Assembly: GCF_000826185.2 (NCBI RefSeq)
Contig: NZ_LN648874.1
Span: 558,001 to 622,000 of the forward strand
DNA length: 64,000 nucleotides
Direction of reading: 5' to 3'
Origin: Microbacterium gorillae
Lineage (GTDB): Bacteria; Actinomycetota; Actinomycetes; Actinomycetales; Microbacteriaceae
Part shown: positions 27,005 to 36,200 of the stretch, one piece after another
Layout: each line of letters begins with the position of its first letter
Position numbering within the stretch: position 1 is the stretch's first letter
Made by a program: the position numbers and the translations under genes
Notes under the pieces: generated by a model
Told to the model about the DNA's origin: nothing
The model's database searches: none
What the model saw: only the letters and a program-made list of their open reading frames with translations

Positions 27005-27137
27005 GAGCCCACCCTCGCCCGCGACCGGCGGCCGGCGCAAAACGGGCACGAACATGGGACGAACAATTGGTAGACATCGGAGAAGAAGTCGGCGAAACCT
27101 TGTGGAGTGTCCTCAAAGGTCGGAGGCCCGGCGTCGG

Positions 27138-27143
27138 TAGGCT
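27138..27143 (+). promoter_or_regulatory. Leaderless-type -10 box of the carboxylase alpha gene
   Basis: TAGGCT followed after seven bases by ATG 27151; no Shine-Dalgarno sequence is present in the spacer. Confidence 0.6.
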
Positions 27144-27150
27144 GGCATCC

Positions 27151-28914
27151 ATGCCTGAAATCGCGAAGGTCTTGATCGCCAACCGCGGAGAGATCGCCGT
27201 TCGTATCATCCGGGCGGCCCGTGACGCGGGAATCGCGTCCGTCGCCGTGTACGCCGACCAGGACCGCGATGCGATGCACGCGAAACTGGCTGACGAGGCT
27301 TACGCCCTCGACGGCACGACCAGCGCCGAGACGTACCTCGTCATCGACAAGCTGCTCTCCGTCGCCCGGCGCGCCGGGGCTGACGCGGTCCATCCCGGCT
27401 ACGGCTTCCTCGCCGAGAACGCCGAGTTCGCCCGCGCCGTCATCGCGGCGGGGATGACCTGGATCGGCCCGTCACCGGAGGCCATCGAGGCCCTCGGCGA
27501 CAAGGTCACCGCGCGCCACGTCGCCGAGAAGGTCGGCGCTCCGCTGGCTCCCGGCACGCAGGGCACGGTGGCCGGCGCCGATGAGGTCGTCGCGTTCGCC
27601 GAGGAGTACGGGCTCCCCGTCGCCATCAAGGCCGCCTACGGTGGCGGTGGACGGGGACTGAAGGTCGCCCGCACGATCGAGGAGATCCCGGACCTGTTCG
27701 AGTCCGCCACCCGTGAGGCCGTCGCCGCCTTCGGCCGTGGCGAGTGCTTCGTGGAGAAGTTCCTGGACAAGCCGCGCCACGTCGAGACGCAGTGCCTCGC
27801 CGACGCCAGCGGCAACGTCGTCGTGGTCTCCACGCGCGACTGCTCGCTGCAGCGCCGCAACCAGAAGCTCGTCGAGGAGGCGCCCGCGCCCTTCCTCACC
27901 GACGCGCAGATCGAGCTGCTCTACTCCGCGTCCAAGGCAATCCTGAAAGAGGTCGGCTATGTCGGTGCCGGTACCTGCGAGTTCCTCATCGGCGCGGACG
28001 GCACGGTCTCCTTCCTCGAGGTGAACACTCGGCTGCAGGTCGAGCACCCGGTTTCCGAAGAGGTCACCGGCCTCGACCTGGTCCGCGAGCAGTTCCGCAT
28101 CGCGTCCGGCGGCACGCTGGACTACGGCGACCCGGAACCGCAGGGCCACTCCATCGAGTTCCGCATCAACGGTGAGGACCCGGGCCGCAACTTCCTGCCC
28201 CAGCCCGGACCGGTGAAGGTGTTCAAGACCTTCGGCGGCCCCGGCATCCGCCTGGACTCCGGTGTCACCGCGGGAGATTCCGTCTCCGGGGCGTTCGACT
28301 CCCTGCTGGCGAAGATCATCATCACCGGCACCGACCGCGCCGAGGCTCTCTCGCGCGCCCGCCGCGCCCTGGACGAATTCGAGGTCGCGGGGCTGCCGAC
28401 GGTGCTGCCGTTCCACCGCAAGGTGGTGCGCGACCCCGCGTTCACCGCCGAGAACGGTGAGTTCGGCGTCTACACGCGCTGGATCGAGACGGAGTTCGTC
28501 AACGACATTCCCGCCTGGGACGGCGAACTGGACGCCCCGGAAGAGGCCGGCAAGCGCCACAGCGTGGTCGTCGAGGTCGGCGGCAAGCGCATCGAGGTCA
28601 GCCTGCCGGACCGCGTGGTCTCCACCGCCGGCGCCGGTCGTCCCGCGGCGGTTCCGCCGTCGCGCCGATCGCACGCGTCGTCCGCGTCCGCCGGTGCCTC
28701 CGGTGACGCGGTGAAGTCGCCGATGCAGGCCACGGTCGTCAAGGTCGCCGTCGCGGAGGGCCAGCCGGTCGTCAAGGGCGACCTGGTGCTCGTGCTCGAG
28801 GCGATGAAGATGGAGCAGCCGATCCAGGCTCACAAGGACGGCGTGATCGGCACGATCACCGCCAACCCGGGCGAGACGGTGCCCGCGGGACACCAGCTGC
28901 TCACCATCAACTGA
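27151..28914 (+). CDS. accA3: Acyl-CoA carboxylase alpha subunit (biotin carboxylase-BCCP fusion)
   Basis: 587 residues from ATG 27151, where the family's first strand ([18 protein letters not shown]) begins; an in-frame start at 27067 is less likely. Biotin carboxylase covers about 1-450, with [12 protein letters not shown] as the ATP-grasp glycine loop and [18 protein letters not shown] as the catalytic metal/Arg segment. A Pro/Ala/Ser-rich linker leads to the BCCP domain, with biotinyl Lys 553 in EAMKMEQP. It supplies carboxybiotin to beta subunits such as 17984-19573 and is the target of BirA at 16929. A strong terminator follows. Confidence 0.95.
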   Translation: MPEIAKVLIANRGEIAVRIIRAARDAGIASVAVYADQDRDAMHAKLADEAYALDGTTSAETYLVIDKLLSVARRAGADAVHPGYGFLAENAEFARAVIAAGMTWIGPSPEAIEALGDKVTARHVAEKVGAPLAPGTQGTVAGADEVVAFAEEYGLPVAIKAAYGGGGRGLKVARTIEEIPDLFESATREAVAAFGRGECFVEKFLDKPRHVETQCLADASGNVVVVSTRDCSLQRRNQKLVEEAPAPFLTDAQIELLYSASKAILKEVGYVGAGTCEFLIGADGTVSFLEVNTRLQVEHPVSEEVTGLDLVREQFRIASGGTLDYGDPEPQGHSIEFRINGEDPGRNFLPQPGPVKVFKTFGGPGIRLDSGVTAGDSVSGAFDSLLAKIIITGTDRAEALSRARRALDEFEVAGLPTVLPFHRKVVRDPAFTAENGEFGVYTRWIETEFVNDIPAWDGELDAPEEAGKRHSVVVEVGGKRIEVSLPDRVVSTAGAGRPAAVPPSRRSHASSASAGASGDAVKSPMQATVVKVAVAEGQPVVKGDLVLVLEAMKMEQPIQAHKDGVIGTITANPGETVPAGHQLLTIN

Positions 28915-28923
28915 CACGACGCG

Positions 28924-28964
28924 AACGCGTGAGGCCGGTCCTTTTCGGACCGGCCTCACGCGTT
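28924..28964. terminator. Strong bidirectional terminator between accA3 and lpdA
   Basis: A perfect 18-bp inverted repeat (28924-28941 with 28947-28964) around the loop TTTTC, ten bases after the accA3 stop. It lies between convergent genes and can serve both. Only a short T run follows on either strand. Confidence 0.85.
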
Positions 28965-29017
28965 TGCGGCGATAGGCTCGGGTGCCGCCGGTCGGCCGGC
29001 GAGGTCGGGCCCCGAAC

Positions 29018-30469
29018 TCACAGAATCGCGTCGTCCCGGTTCACCAGGTGCATGGCGCGGGCGGCGTCCGTGATCGAGCCGGACAGCGACGGGTATACCG
29101 CGAACACGCGGGACACCTGGTCCACGGTCATGCGACGCTCGACCGCGATCGCGATCGGGTAGATCAGCTCGGATGCGCGCGGGGCGACGATGACGCCGCC
29201 GATGACGGTTCCGGACCCCTGCCGAGCGATGAGCTTGACGAAGCCGTCCTTCATGCCGATCATCTTCGCGCGCGGGTTCGACGCCAGCGGCAGCTTGTGC
29301 ACGACGCCGTTGATCTTGCCGTCCAGAACGTCCTGCTCGCTGAAGCCGACCGACGCCACCTCGGGGGCGGTGAAGATGTTGGCCGTGATCCGGCGCTGCT
29401 CGAGCGGGATCACGATGTCCCCGAGCGCGTGGAAGACGGCGGTGCGGCCCTGCATCGAGGCGACCGAGGCCAGCGGCAGGAAGTCGGTGCAGTCGCCCGC
29501 GGCATAGATGTTGGGCACCGACGTGCGCGCGACGCGGTTGACGGCGATGTGACCGGAGTCGGTGAGCTGAACGCCCGCCTCCGCGAGGCCGATGCCGGCC
29601 GTGTTCGGGATGGAACCGACCGCGAGCAGGCAGTGGCTGCCCTCGACGGTGCGGCCGTCGGCGAGCGTCACCAGCACGCCGTCCGCGGTGCGCTCGACAC
29701 CCTGGGCGCGCGACTTGTTCATGACGGACATGCCACCGCGCTTGAACACCTTCTCCAGGACGGCCGCGGCATCCCGGTCCTCACTCGGCAGGATCTGCTC
29801 GCGCGAGGAGATCAGCGTGACCTTCGCTCCGAGGTTCATGTAGGCGGACGCGAACTCGGCACCGGTGACACCGGACCCGACGACGATCAGGTGCTCGGGG
29901 AGCGCCTTCATGTCGTACAGCTGGGTCCAGGTGAGGATGCGCTCGCCGTCCGGCATCGCCGAGGGCAGCCGGCGTGGCGAGGCGCCGACCGAGACGACCA
30001 GGGTGTCCGCCTCGATGCGATCGAAGTCCGTGCCACCCTCGTCGGTCGAGACGATGACGGCGTGATCACCCTCGAGACGGCCATGGCCGGAGATGATCTT
30101 CACGCCGGCCTCGACCAGCGAGGTGCGCATGTCGTCGGACTGCTGGCGTGCGAGCGAGAGCAGGCGCTTGTTCACCGCGGCGAGATTGATGGCGACCTGC
30201 GGCTTGAGCGGACGACCGTGCTCGCCCTTGGCGTAGAACTGCACGCCGAGGTCCCCGGCCTCGGAGATCGCCACGGCGGCGTCGGCCGTCGCGATCAGCG
30301 ATTTCGACGGAACGACGTCCGTCATCACGGCGGAGCCGCCGACGCCCGCGCGCTCGATGAGGGTGACGTCCGCGCCCAGCTGAGCCGCGGCGAGAGCCGC
30401 CTCATACCCGCCCGGGCCGCCGCCGACGATCGCGACGGACTGTGTGCGCTCGAACGAGAGAGAACTCAT
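29018..30469 (-). CDS. lpdA: NAD(P)H-quinone dehydrogenase, flavoprotein disulfide reductase family without redox Cys
   Basis: 483 residues from ATG 30469 with GGGAGG eight bases upstream. The FAD Rossmann motif GGGPGGYEAAL (16-26), the NAD motif VVGSGVTGAEFAS, the second FAD motif YAAGDC and the dimerisation domain all match lipoamide dehydrogenase-like proteins. The redox pair is missing: in GGSAVMTDVVPSK the usual Cys positions are Ala 47 and Val 52. This is the pattern of M. tuberculosis LpdA (Rv3303c), which reduces quinones. It is divergent from pnp, as in that genome's neighbourhood. Confidence 0.88.
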   Translation of the reverse strand: MSSLSFERTQSVAIVGGGPGGYEAALAAAQLGADVTLIERAGVGGSAVMTDVVPSKSLIATADAAVAISEAGDLGVQFYAKGEHGRPLKPQVAINLAAVNKRLLSLARQQSDDMRTSLVEAGVKIISGHGRLEGDHAVIVSTDEGGTDFDRIEADTLVVSVGASPRRLPSAMPDGERILTWTQLYDMKALPEHLIVVGSGVTGAEFASAYMNLGAKVTLISSREQILPSEDRDAAAVLEKVFKRGGMSVMNKSRAQGVERTADGVLVTLADGRTVEGSHCLLAVGSIPNTAGIGLAEAGVQLTDSGHIAVNRVARTSVPNIYAAGDCTDFLPLASVASMQGRTAVFHALGDIVIPLEQRRITANIFTAPEVASVGFSEQDVLDGKINGVVHKLPLASNPRAKMIGMKDGFVKLIARQGSGTVIGGVIVAPRASELIYPIAIAVERRMTVDQVSRVFAVYPSLSGSITDAARAMHLVNRDDAIL

Positions 30470-30566
30470 TGCTCCATCCTCCCAGATCCGGGCCGCCACC
30501 CGCGCCGGAGCGGCGCCGCGCGCGAATGAGCGTCGTGGCGCTCTGGCACCGGTGAGCGAGGGTTCC

Positions 30567-30572
30567 TATTCT
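30567..30572 (+). promoter_or_regulatory. Leaderless-type -10 box of pnp
   Basis: TATTCT followed by six G residues and ATG 30579. It is one of the closest matches to TATAAT in the window. Confidence 0.6.
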
Positions 30573-30578
30573 GGGGGG

Positions 30579-31412
30579 ATGCCAGAGAACGTTCTCAATC
30601 CCCTCGACGATCCGACCGCAGACCCGTTCGCCGTCGCCGCCGAGGCCGCCGCCGACATCGCGCGCCTCACCGGAGTCGACCACCACGACATCGCCCTCAC
30701 GCTCGGCAGCGGCTGGGGCAAGGCCGCGGAGCTCATCGGCGAGACGATCGCCACGATTCCGGCGACCGAGGTCACCGGCTTCTCCAAGCCCGCGCTGGAG
30801 GGGCACGTCGGTACGCTCCGCAGCGTCCGGACGCCCGGGGGCAAGAACGTGCTCGTCATCGGCGCGCGCACCCACTACTACGAGGGCCACGGCGTTCGAC
30901 GCACGGTGCACAGCGTGCGCACCGCCGCCGCGACCGGCGCGAAGATCATGGTGCTCACCAATGGTGCCGGCGGCATCAAGACGTCCTGGAAGCCCGGGCA
31001 GCCGGTGCTGATCAGCGACCACATCAACCTCACGATGGACTCTCCCATTGAGGGCGCGAACTTCGTCGACCTGACCGATCTGTACAGCGCACGGCTGCGC
31101 GCGGTCGCTCGCACAGTGGACTCCTCGCTCGATGACGGAGTGTACGTGCAGTTCCGAGGCCCCCACTACGAGACGCCCGCGGAGGTGCAGATGGCGAAGA
31201 TCATCGGCGGCCACATCTGCGGGATGTCCACGGCCCTCGAAGCGATCGCCGCCCGCCAGTCCGGCATGGAGATCCTCGGCTTCTCGCTGATCACGAACCT
31301 GGCCGCCGGCATTCAGGACACCCCGCTCAGCCACCAGGAGGTCATCGAGGCCGGCCGGGAGGCCGAGCCGGTCATCTCCGACTTGCTCGCCCGCGTGATC
31401 GGAGAACTGTGA
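30579..31412 (+). CDS. Purine-nucleoside phosphorylase (trimeric type)
   Basis: 277 residues from ATG 30579. GSGWGKAAEL (phosphate loop), ARTHYYEGHG, LTNGAGGIKTSWKPGQPVLISDH cut by the substrate Asn region, FRGPHYETPAEV with the catalytic Glu, and GMSTALEAIAA are standard low-molecular-mass PNP segments. It splits inosine and guanosine with phosphate. The downstream phosphomutase start overlaps its stop (TGATG), so both are one operon, as Rv3307-Rv3308. Confidence 0.95.
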   Translation: MPENVLNPLDDPTADPFAVAAEAAADIARLTGVDHHDIALTLGSGWGKAAELIGETIATIPATEVTGFSKPALEGHVGTLRSVRTPGGKNVLVIGARTHYYEGHGVRRTVHSVRTAAATGAKIMVLTNGAGGIKTSWKPGQPVLISDHINLTMDSPIEGANFVDLTDLYSARLRAVARTVDSSLDDGVYVQFRGPHYETPAEVQMAKIIGGHICGMSTALEAIAARQSGMEILGFSLITNLAAGIQDTPLSHQEVIEAGREAEPVISDLLARVIGEL

Positions 31413-33085
31413 TGACGATCGACACCACCGAGGCCGTCCGTCGCGCACGCGACTGGCGCGCGCAGGACCCGGACGAGGTCACCGCCGGCGAGCTGGACGG
31501 GCTCATCGACGCCGCCGAGGCCGGCGACGGCGACGCGGGCGCGGACCTCGTGGATCGCTTCGACGCGCGTCTGCAGTTCGGCACCGCGGGACTGCGCGGA
31601 CGCCTCGCCGCCGGTTCGAACCGGATGAACCGGGTTCTCGTCTCGCAGGCGGCCGCGGGCTTCGCCGCGTACCTGAACGAGCGCGCCGACGGCACCCCGA
31701 CGGTCGTCATCGGCTATGACGGGCGGCGCAACTCGCGCGTGTTCGCCGAGGACTCCGCCGCCCTGTTCGCCGGCGCCGGCCTCCGTGCCATCCTGCTGCC
31801 CCGCCTCCTGCCCACTCCGGTGCTGGCCTTCGCCGTCCGCGAGCTCGACGCCGACGCGGGCGTCATGGTCACCGCGAGCCACAATCCGCCGGATGACAAC
31901 GGCTACAAGGTCTACCTCGGCGGCGCGGATCACGGCAGCCAGATCGTCTCGCCCGCCGACGCCGAGATCGCCGCGCACATCGAGCGCGTCGCCGAGACGC
32001 TCCGTGTGCCGGACCTGCCGCGTTCGGATGACTACGAGATCGCTGACGAGTCCATCGTGGACGCCTACGTCGCCGCGACCGCCGCCGTCGCCCCCGCGCC
32101 GCCCGGAGCCGAGGGCCTGCGCTGGGCGTACACGGCCATGCACGGTGTCGGCTACGAGACGATCGCGAAGATCGTCGAGCGCGCCGGCTATCCGGCCCCC
32201 GAGCTGGTCGCCGCACAGATCGAGCCGGACGGCCGGTTCCCGACGGTGTCCTTCCCCAACCCGGAGGAGCCCGGCGCGATGGATCTCGCGTTCGAGACCG
32301 CCCGTGCGTCCGGTGCCGAGCTGATCATCGCCAACGATCCGGACGCGGACCGTCTCGCCGTCGCCATCCCCGCCGACGTCGCCGGCGGCTGGCGACGGCT
32401 GTCCGGCAACGAGGTGGGACTGCTGCTGGGGTGGCGCAATGCGCGCCTCGCGCAGGGCACGCCCCGCGCATCGCTGGCTTGCTCGCTGGTGTCCTCCCCC
32501 GGACTCGGCGCGGTCGCCGAACACTACGGCCTCGACTTCCACGAGACCCTGACCGGCTTCAAGTGGATCTCGCGCGCGCCCGGCATCGCGTTCGGTTTCG
32601 AGGAGGCCCTCGGGTACCTGGTCAACCCGGACACGGTGCGCGACAAGGACGGCATCTCCGCCGCCGTCGCGTTCCTCGGTTTCGCTTCCGAGGCCCGCGG
32701 CGAAGGCCGCACGGTCGCGGATCTCCTCACCGAATTCGGTGACACGTTCGGTCACTTCGCATCCGGGCAGGTGTCGATCCGCGTCGAGGATCTGTCGATC
32801 ATCAGCCGCGTGATGGCGTCTCTGCGCGCGGATGCCCCGACGTCGTTCGGCGACGATGCGGTCGGCTCCGCCGAGGACCTGCTGCAGGCACCCGCGGGCA
32901 CCCCGTCCGGGGACGTGCTGCGCTACCGCCTCGCCTCCGGCTCGCGCATCGTCGTGCGTCCGAGCGGCACCGAGCCCAAGCTCAAGGTGTACCTGGACGC
33001 CCGCGCCGACTCCGCCGCAGCGTCCGCCGATCGGATCGCCACCCTGGAATCCGCCGTCCGCACCCTCCTCGCCGCCCGCAGCTGA
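31412..33085 (+). CDS. Phosphomannomutase/phosphoglucomutase family hexose phosphomutase
   Basis: 557 residues from ATG 31412 (GGAGAA five bases upstream; GTG 31409 is possible). The active-site serine loop VMVTASHNPPDDNGYKVY, the metal loop IANDPDADRLAV, the sugar loop GFEEALGYLV and the phosphate site VVRPSGTEPKLKVYL mark the alpha-D-phosphohexomutase superfamily in domain order. Beside pnp it might act as phosphopentomutase on ribose-1-phosphate; long members of this group (PmmB/PGM2-like) do so in some organisms. The exact substrate is open. Confidence 0.9.
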   Translation: MTIDTTEAVRRARDWRAQDPDEVTAGELDGLIDAAEAGDGDAGADLVDRFDARLQFGTAGLRGRLAAGSNRMNRVLVSQAAAGFAAYLNERADGTPTVVIGYDGRRNSRVFAEDSAALFAGAGLRAILLPRLLPTPVLAFAVRELDADAGVMVTASHNPPDDNGYKVYLGGADHGSQIVSPADAEIAAHIERVAETLRVPDLPRSDDYEIADESIVDAYVAATAAVAPAPPGAEGLRWAYTAMHGVGYETIAKIVERAGYPAPELVAAQIEPDGRFPTVSFPNPEEPGAMDLAFETARASGAELIIANDPDADRLAVAIPADVAGGWRRLSGNEVGLLLGWRNARLAQGTPRASLACSLVSSPGLGAVAEHYGLDFHETLTGFKWISRAPGIAFGFEEALGYLVNPDTVRDKDGISAAVAFLGFASEARGEGRTVADLLTEFGDTFGHFASGQVSIRVEDLSIISRVMASLRADAPTSFGDDAVGSAEDLLQAPAGTPSGDVLRYRLASGSRIVVRPSGTEPKLKVYLDARADSAAASADRIATLESAVRTLLAARS

Positions 33086-33092
33086 CCCCCGG

Positions 33093-33211
33093 GTTCTGCA
33101 GGATCCCCCGGGTTCCGCAGGACGCTTAGTAGTTGCGCAGGACGGGCTGCCCCGTCGTTTCGCGGTTCGGCTGTCGACCGGTCCTGCGCAACCGCGTGCT
33201 TCCTGCACAAC
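33093..33211. repeat. Five-copy array of GTTNYGCAGGA, three direct then two inverted
   Basis: Direct copies start at 33093, 33112 and 33132; inverted copies are 33182-33192 and 33201-33211. Steps are 19, 20 and 19 bases, about two helical turns, on each side of a 39-base centre. Copies three and four form a 12-bp perfect inverted repeat. The rest of 33086-33318 is GC-rich with AAGCCGCCGG-like repetition and no gene. Confidence 0.8.
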
Positions 33212-33306
33212 CACGGGGCGCAGCCGCACCAAGCCGCCGGACTCGGGTCAAGCCGCCGGGCCCGGGCCGAGCCGCCGAAGTCGGGCGTTGCAGCGACCGC
33301 CGACCA

Positions 33307-33312
33307 TAGACT
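33307..33312 (+). promoter_or_regulatory. Leaderless-type -10 box of the GNAT gene
   Basis: TAGACT followed after six bases by GTG 33319. Confidence 0.55.
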
Positions 33313-33318
33313 CGGTTC

Positions 33319-33903
33319 GTGACCCTCGATGCACTCGTGACGCTGTCCGGAACCCATGTCCGCCTCGAGCCGTTGCGTCCGGACCACGTGTTCGAATTGC
33401 GTGAAGCGGTCGCCGAACCCCACGAAGACCTCTGGTTCACCACCGTTCCCACGCCGGTGACCCTCGCGGACGACGTCGCCGAGCGCCTGGCCAAGCGCGA
33501 CGCCGGCACGATGAACCCGTTCGTCACTCGACGCCTGGACGACGGCCGGCTCGTCGGCGAGACCACGTTCTGCAACCTGGACCTCGCCAGCCCGCGCACC
33601 GAGATCGGGTACACCTGGCTCGCCCCGTCCGCGCAGCGCACGCCGATCAACACCGAGGCGAAGCTGCTGATGCTGACGTACGCGTTCGAGGAGTGCGAGG
33701 TCATCGCCGTCGAGTTCCGCTCGCACTTCCACAACCGGCGCTCCCGCGCCGCGATCGAGCGTCTCGGCGCGAAGCTCGACGGGATCCTGCGCAACCACCG
33801 CTACGGTCCGGACGGGACTCTGCGAGACACCGCGGCGTACTCGATCCTGCCGCACGAGTGGCCCACCGTTCGGCAGGGTCTGCTCGCCCGGTTGACGCGA
33901 TGA
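33319..33903 (+). CDS. GNAT-family N-acetyltransferase (RimJ/RimL type)
   Basis: 194 residues. The opening HVRLEPLRPDHVFELREAV and the strands VGETTFCNLDLASPRTEIGYTWLAP, split as in RimJ/RimL proteins, are followed by the acetyl-CoA loop region SAQRTPINTEAKLLML and the helix NRRSRAAIERLGAKLDG. The substrate may be a protein N-terminus or a small amine; it cannot be told. The stop overlaps the HPr-like start (ATGA). Confidence 0.82.
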   Translation: MTLDALVTLSGTHVRLEPLRPDHVFELREAVAEPHEDLWFTTVPTPVTLADDVAERLAKRDAGTMNPFVTRRLDDGRLVGETTFCNLDLASPRTEIGYTWLAPSAQRTPINTEAKLLMLTYAFEECEVIAVEFRSHFHNRRSRAAIERLGAKLDGILRNHRYGPDGTLRDTAAYSILPHEWPTVRQGLLARLTR

Positions 33904-34142
33904 CCACGGTGTCGGTGACCCTCGGCGCGGACCTGCACGCACGTCCGGCGGCCGCCATCGCCGACCGTGCCCTCGCCGGACCCACCCCGGTGTCGCTCGC
34001 GACCCCCACCGGGACCATCGACGCGGCGAGCGTGCTCGCTCTCATGGCGGCGGATCTCCACGCCGGCGACGACGTGACGATCACCGCCGCCGACCCCGTC
34101 CTGTGCGACGACATCGCCGCACTCCTGCGCAGCCCGTCCTGA
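33900..34142 (+). CDS. HPr-like phosphocarrier protein
   Basis: 80 residues from ATG 33900, coupled to the acetyltransferase by an ATGA overlap. LGADLHARPAAAIAD gives the phospho-acceptor His 13 in the HARPA context and AASVLALMAADLHAGDDV matches the regulatory helix of HPr. It is a second copy beside the HPr at 41746, and faces the MtlR-like regulator across a 69-base gap. It may phosphorylate that regulator or serve another PTS; this is inference. Confidence 0.8.
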   Translation: MTTVSVTLGADLHARPAAAIADRALAGPTPVSLATPTGTIDAASVLALMAADLHAGDDVTITAADPVLCDDIAALLRSPS

Positions 34143-34211
34143 GCGACCGCCTTCGGAGAGCGGCGCGCGCCGTTTCGGTCCGCCGGCGCGAAGCCGAGGA
34201 CCGATGCCGAC

Positions 34212-36107
34212 TCAGCCCTCGATGACGGCGGCGAGCTGCTCCAGGAAGGAGGGGAAGTCGACGGCGCGGCGGACCAGGGTCTGCACCACGGCCGGGTCGG
34301 AGAAGACCTCGACGAACTGGTCGAACACGGTCTGGAACGCCTCACGATCGCTCTCGCTGAACGCGACCAGTGCGACGACCTGCACGCGACCGTCCCCCCA
34401 CGGCACGCTGGATTCGGACACGGCGATCGCGATCGCCGTCCGCGTCGCCGTCATTCCGAGTCCGTGCGGCACCGCAAGGGTCTCGGTGAACGCCGTGGAT
34501 GACGCCCGCTCGCGCCGCACCGCCGCTTCGATGTAGTCCGCATCGATCACGCCGTCCGCGATCAGCAGCGCGCCGAGGCGCCGGATCACGGTCTCCTCGT
34601 CCTCATGCGGGTCGAGCCCACGGACGAACGCCGACGGCACGAACCAGTGCCCGAGTTCGGCGCGCAGGTGGGACAGCCGCCGCCCGCGCCGGATGCGCGC
34701 CACCGCGCCCATCACGCGCTCCGCGTCGAGGTCGGTGAAGAACGGGGAGATGTGCACGACCTCGCCGGCGGAGGCGTCCTTCTCGATCGTGGTCAGCACC
34801 ATGTCCGTGCCGGGCGTCTCCACCGGGTCCATGCCGGTCCGGACATCCGTGATCGTGAGAACCGAACCGAGGGTCTGCTCGATGTTCGAGCGCAGCAACT
34901 CATGCATCTCGTAGTAGCCGGGGCAGACGAGCGTCGCGGTCAGGCGGTTCTCCAACGAGCGTTCCCGCTCCCACTGTCCGCCGATGTGCATCGCGAGGTA
35001 CGCCACCTCGTCATCGTGGACAGGTATGCCGAAGCGTTCATATAGGCCTGTCGCGAGCGAAACGGCGACGTCGAACAGCAGCGGATACGACGTCTTCAGC
35101 GTGCGGGTGAGCGGGTTGCGGGACCACTCCCCACCCCCGGCGCGCGAGCGCAGGTGGTGCACGTGGGCCACCAGGCGCACCAGGACGCTGTCCGCGACCC
35201 GCGGCACACCGAAGCGCGTCGTCGTGCGGTCCAGGATCTCGCGCAGCTGCGCGGTGAGCTCGGCGTCGCCGTCGATCTCCGTCTCCTCGGCGGTCCCGGC
35301 GATCGCGGCCGCACCGCGCACACGCAGCACCTCGGCCAGGAACGCGGCCTCCACGGCGGGCAGGTCGGCATCCAGTACGTCGGTCGCGGTGCGCGTCACG
35401 ATCGCCGCGAGCGGGTCCGGCTCGAGGGGGGCCGCGGTCTCGACGAGGTGCCCGTCGCGACTGCGCCACACCGCGACGGCGACCGCGTGCGCGACCCCGA
35501 CGAGGGCGAACTCATTGACGAGGTAGCCCGCGGACCCCAGGCGGGCGCTGAGTTCGCGGCGGACCACACGGATCTGCTCGATCGCGTTGGAGCCGAAAAG
35601 CGCCGCCACCGCCTCCTGGTCATAGCCGGTCTCATCGTCCTGCAGCAGCACGCGCAGCAGTGCGCGCCGAGCGGACTCCGAACCGGTCAGCGCCACGACC
35701 GACCCCCGCCGGCTCCAGCCGAGCTGGCGTTCGGCGGCCTGAGCGCGAACCCACCCGAGGTCGGCCTCGATCGTGGCGTCTCCGACGTAGTGGGTCGCGG
35801 CCAGGTCGTACACGTCCGCGCCCCCATCGGCGAGCACGAGGGCGCGTCCGATCGCCCGGCGTCGCTGCCGGGGGGTCTGTTCGCCGTCCTCGGATCGAAG
35901 CGCGGCGATCGCCTCCGCCCGCGCCCGATAGCCCTGTGGTCCGGACTCGATCGCGACGGAACCCGGAAGACGGTCGTTCACGGCCGCGACGTACGAGCGC
36001 ACCGAGCGCGGCGTCACACCGAGTCGCTCGGCCAGTTCGGTCGCGGTGCGCCATCCGCCGTCCCGGGCGAGCAGGTCCACAAGTCGATCCTGCCTCTGTC
36101 TGGTCAC
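34212..36107 (-). CDS. MtlR/BglG-family PRD transcriptional regulator with EIIB- and EIIA-like domains
   Basis: 631 residues from GTG 36107 (GAGGAG upstream; GTG 36113 possible). In order: helix-turn-helix (ATELAERLGVTPRSVRSYV, about 17-35), two PRDs with His residues (HAVAVAVWRSRDG and HVHHLRSR, DDEVAYLAMHIGGQWE), an EIIB-like domain with Cys in LVCPGYYEM, and an EIIA(Mtl/Fru) domain with ETLAVPHGLG. This is the architecture of activators such as MtlR, switched by PTS phosphorylation. The mannitol PTS operon at 41420 is the obvious target, about 5 kb away. Confidence 0.88.
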   Translation of the reverse strand: MTRQRQDRLVDLLARDGGWRTATELAERLGVTPRSVRSYVAAVNDRLPGSVAIESGPQGYRARAEAIAALRSEDGEQTPRQRRRAIGRALVLADGGADVYDLAATHYVGDATIEADLGWVRAQAAERQLGWSRRGSVVALTGSESARRALLRVLLQDDETGYDQEAVAALFGSNAIEQIRVVRRELSARLGSAGYLVNEFALVGVAHAVAVAVWRSRDGHLVETAAPLEPDPLAAIVTRTATDVLDADLPAVEAAFLAEVLRVRGAAAIAGTAEETEIDGDAELTAQLREILDRTTTRFGVPRVADSVLVRLVAHVHHLRSRAGGGEWSRNPLTRTLKTSYPLLFDVAVSLATGLYERFGIPVHDDEVAYLAMHIGGQWERERSLENRLTATLVCPGYYEMHELLRSNIEQTLGSVLTITDVRTGMDPVETPGTDMVLTTIEKDASAGEVVHISPFFTDLDAERVMGAVARIRRGRRLSHLRAELGHWFVPSAFVRGLDPHEDEETVIRRLGALLIADGVIDADYIEAAVRRERASSTAFTETLAVPHGLGMTATRTAIAIAVSESSVPWGDGRVQVVALVAFSESDREAFQTVFDQFVEVFSDPAVVQTLVRRAVDFPSFLEQLAAVIEG

Positions 36108-36200
36108 CGCCACTCTCCTCGCACCGATGCTAGTCCGCTTCTGCCGCGCCGGCCCGTCGGACGACCCGAAGCGGCGCGACCCGGGGCGCAAGAGCCGGAA

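Noticed and set aside
33093-33211. CRISPR array
   Set aside because: Repeats are only 11 bases, lie in both orientations, and there are no cas genes or spacers of regular length.
34161-34175. Terminator after the HPr-like gene
   Set aside because: CGGCGCGCGCCG is palindromic but can form only a very short stem with few T residues after it.
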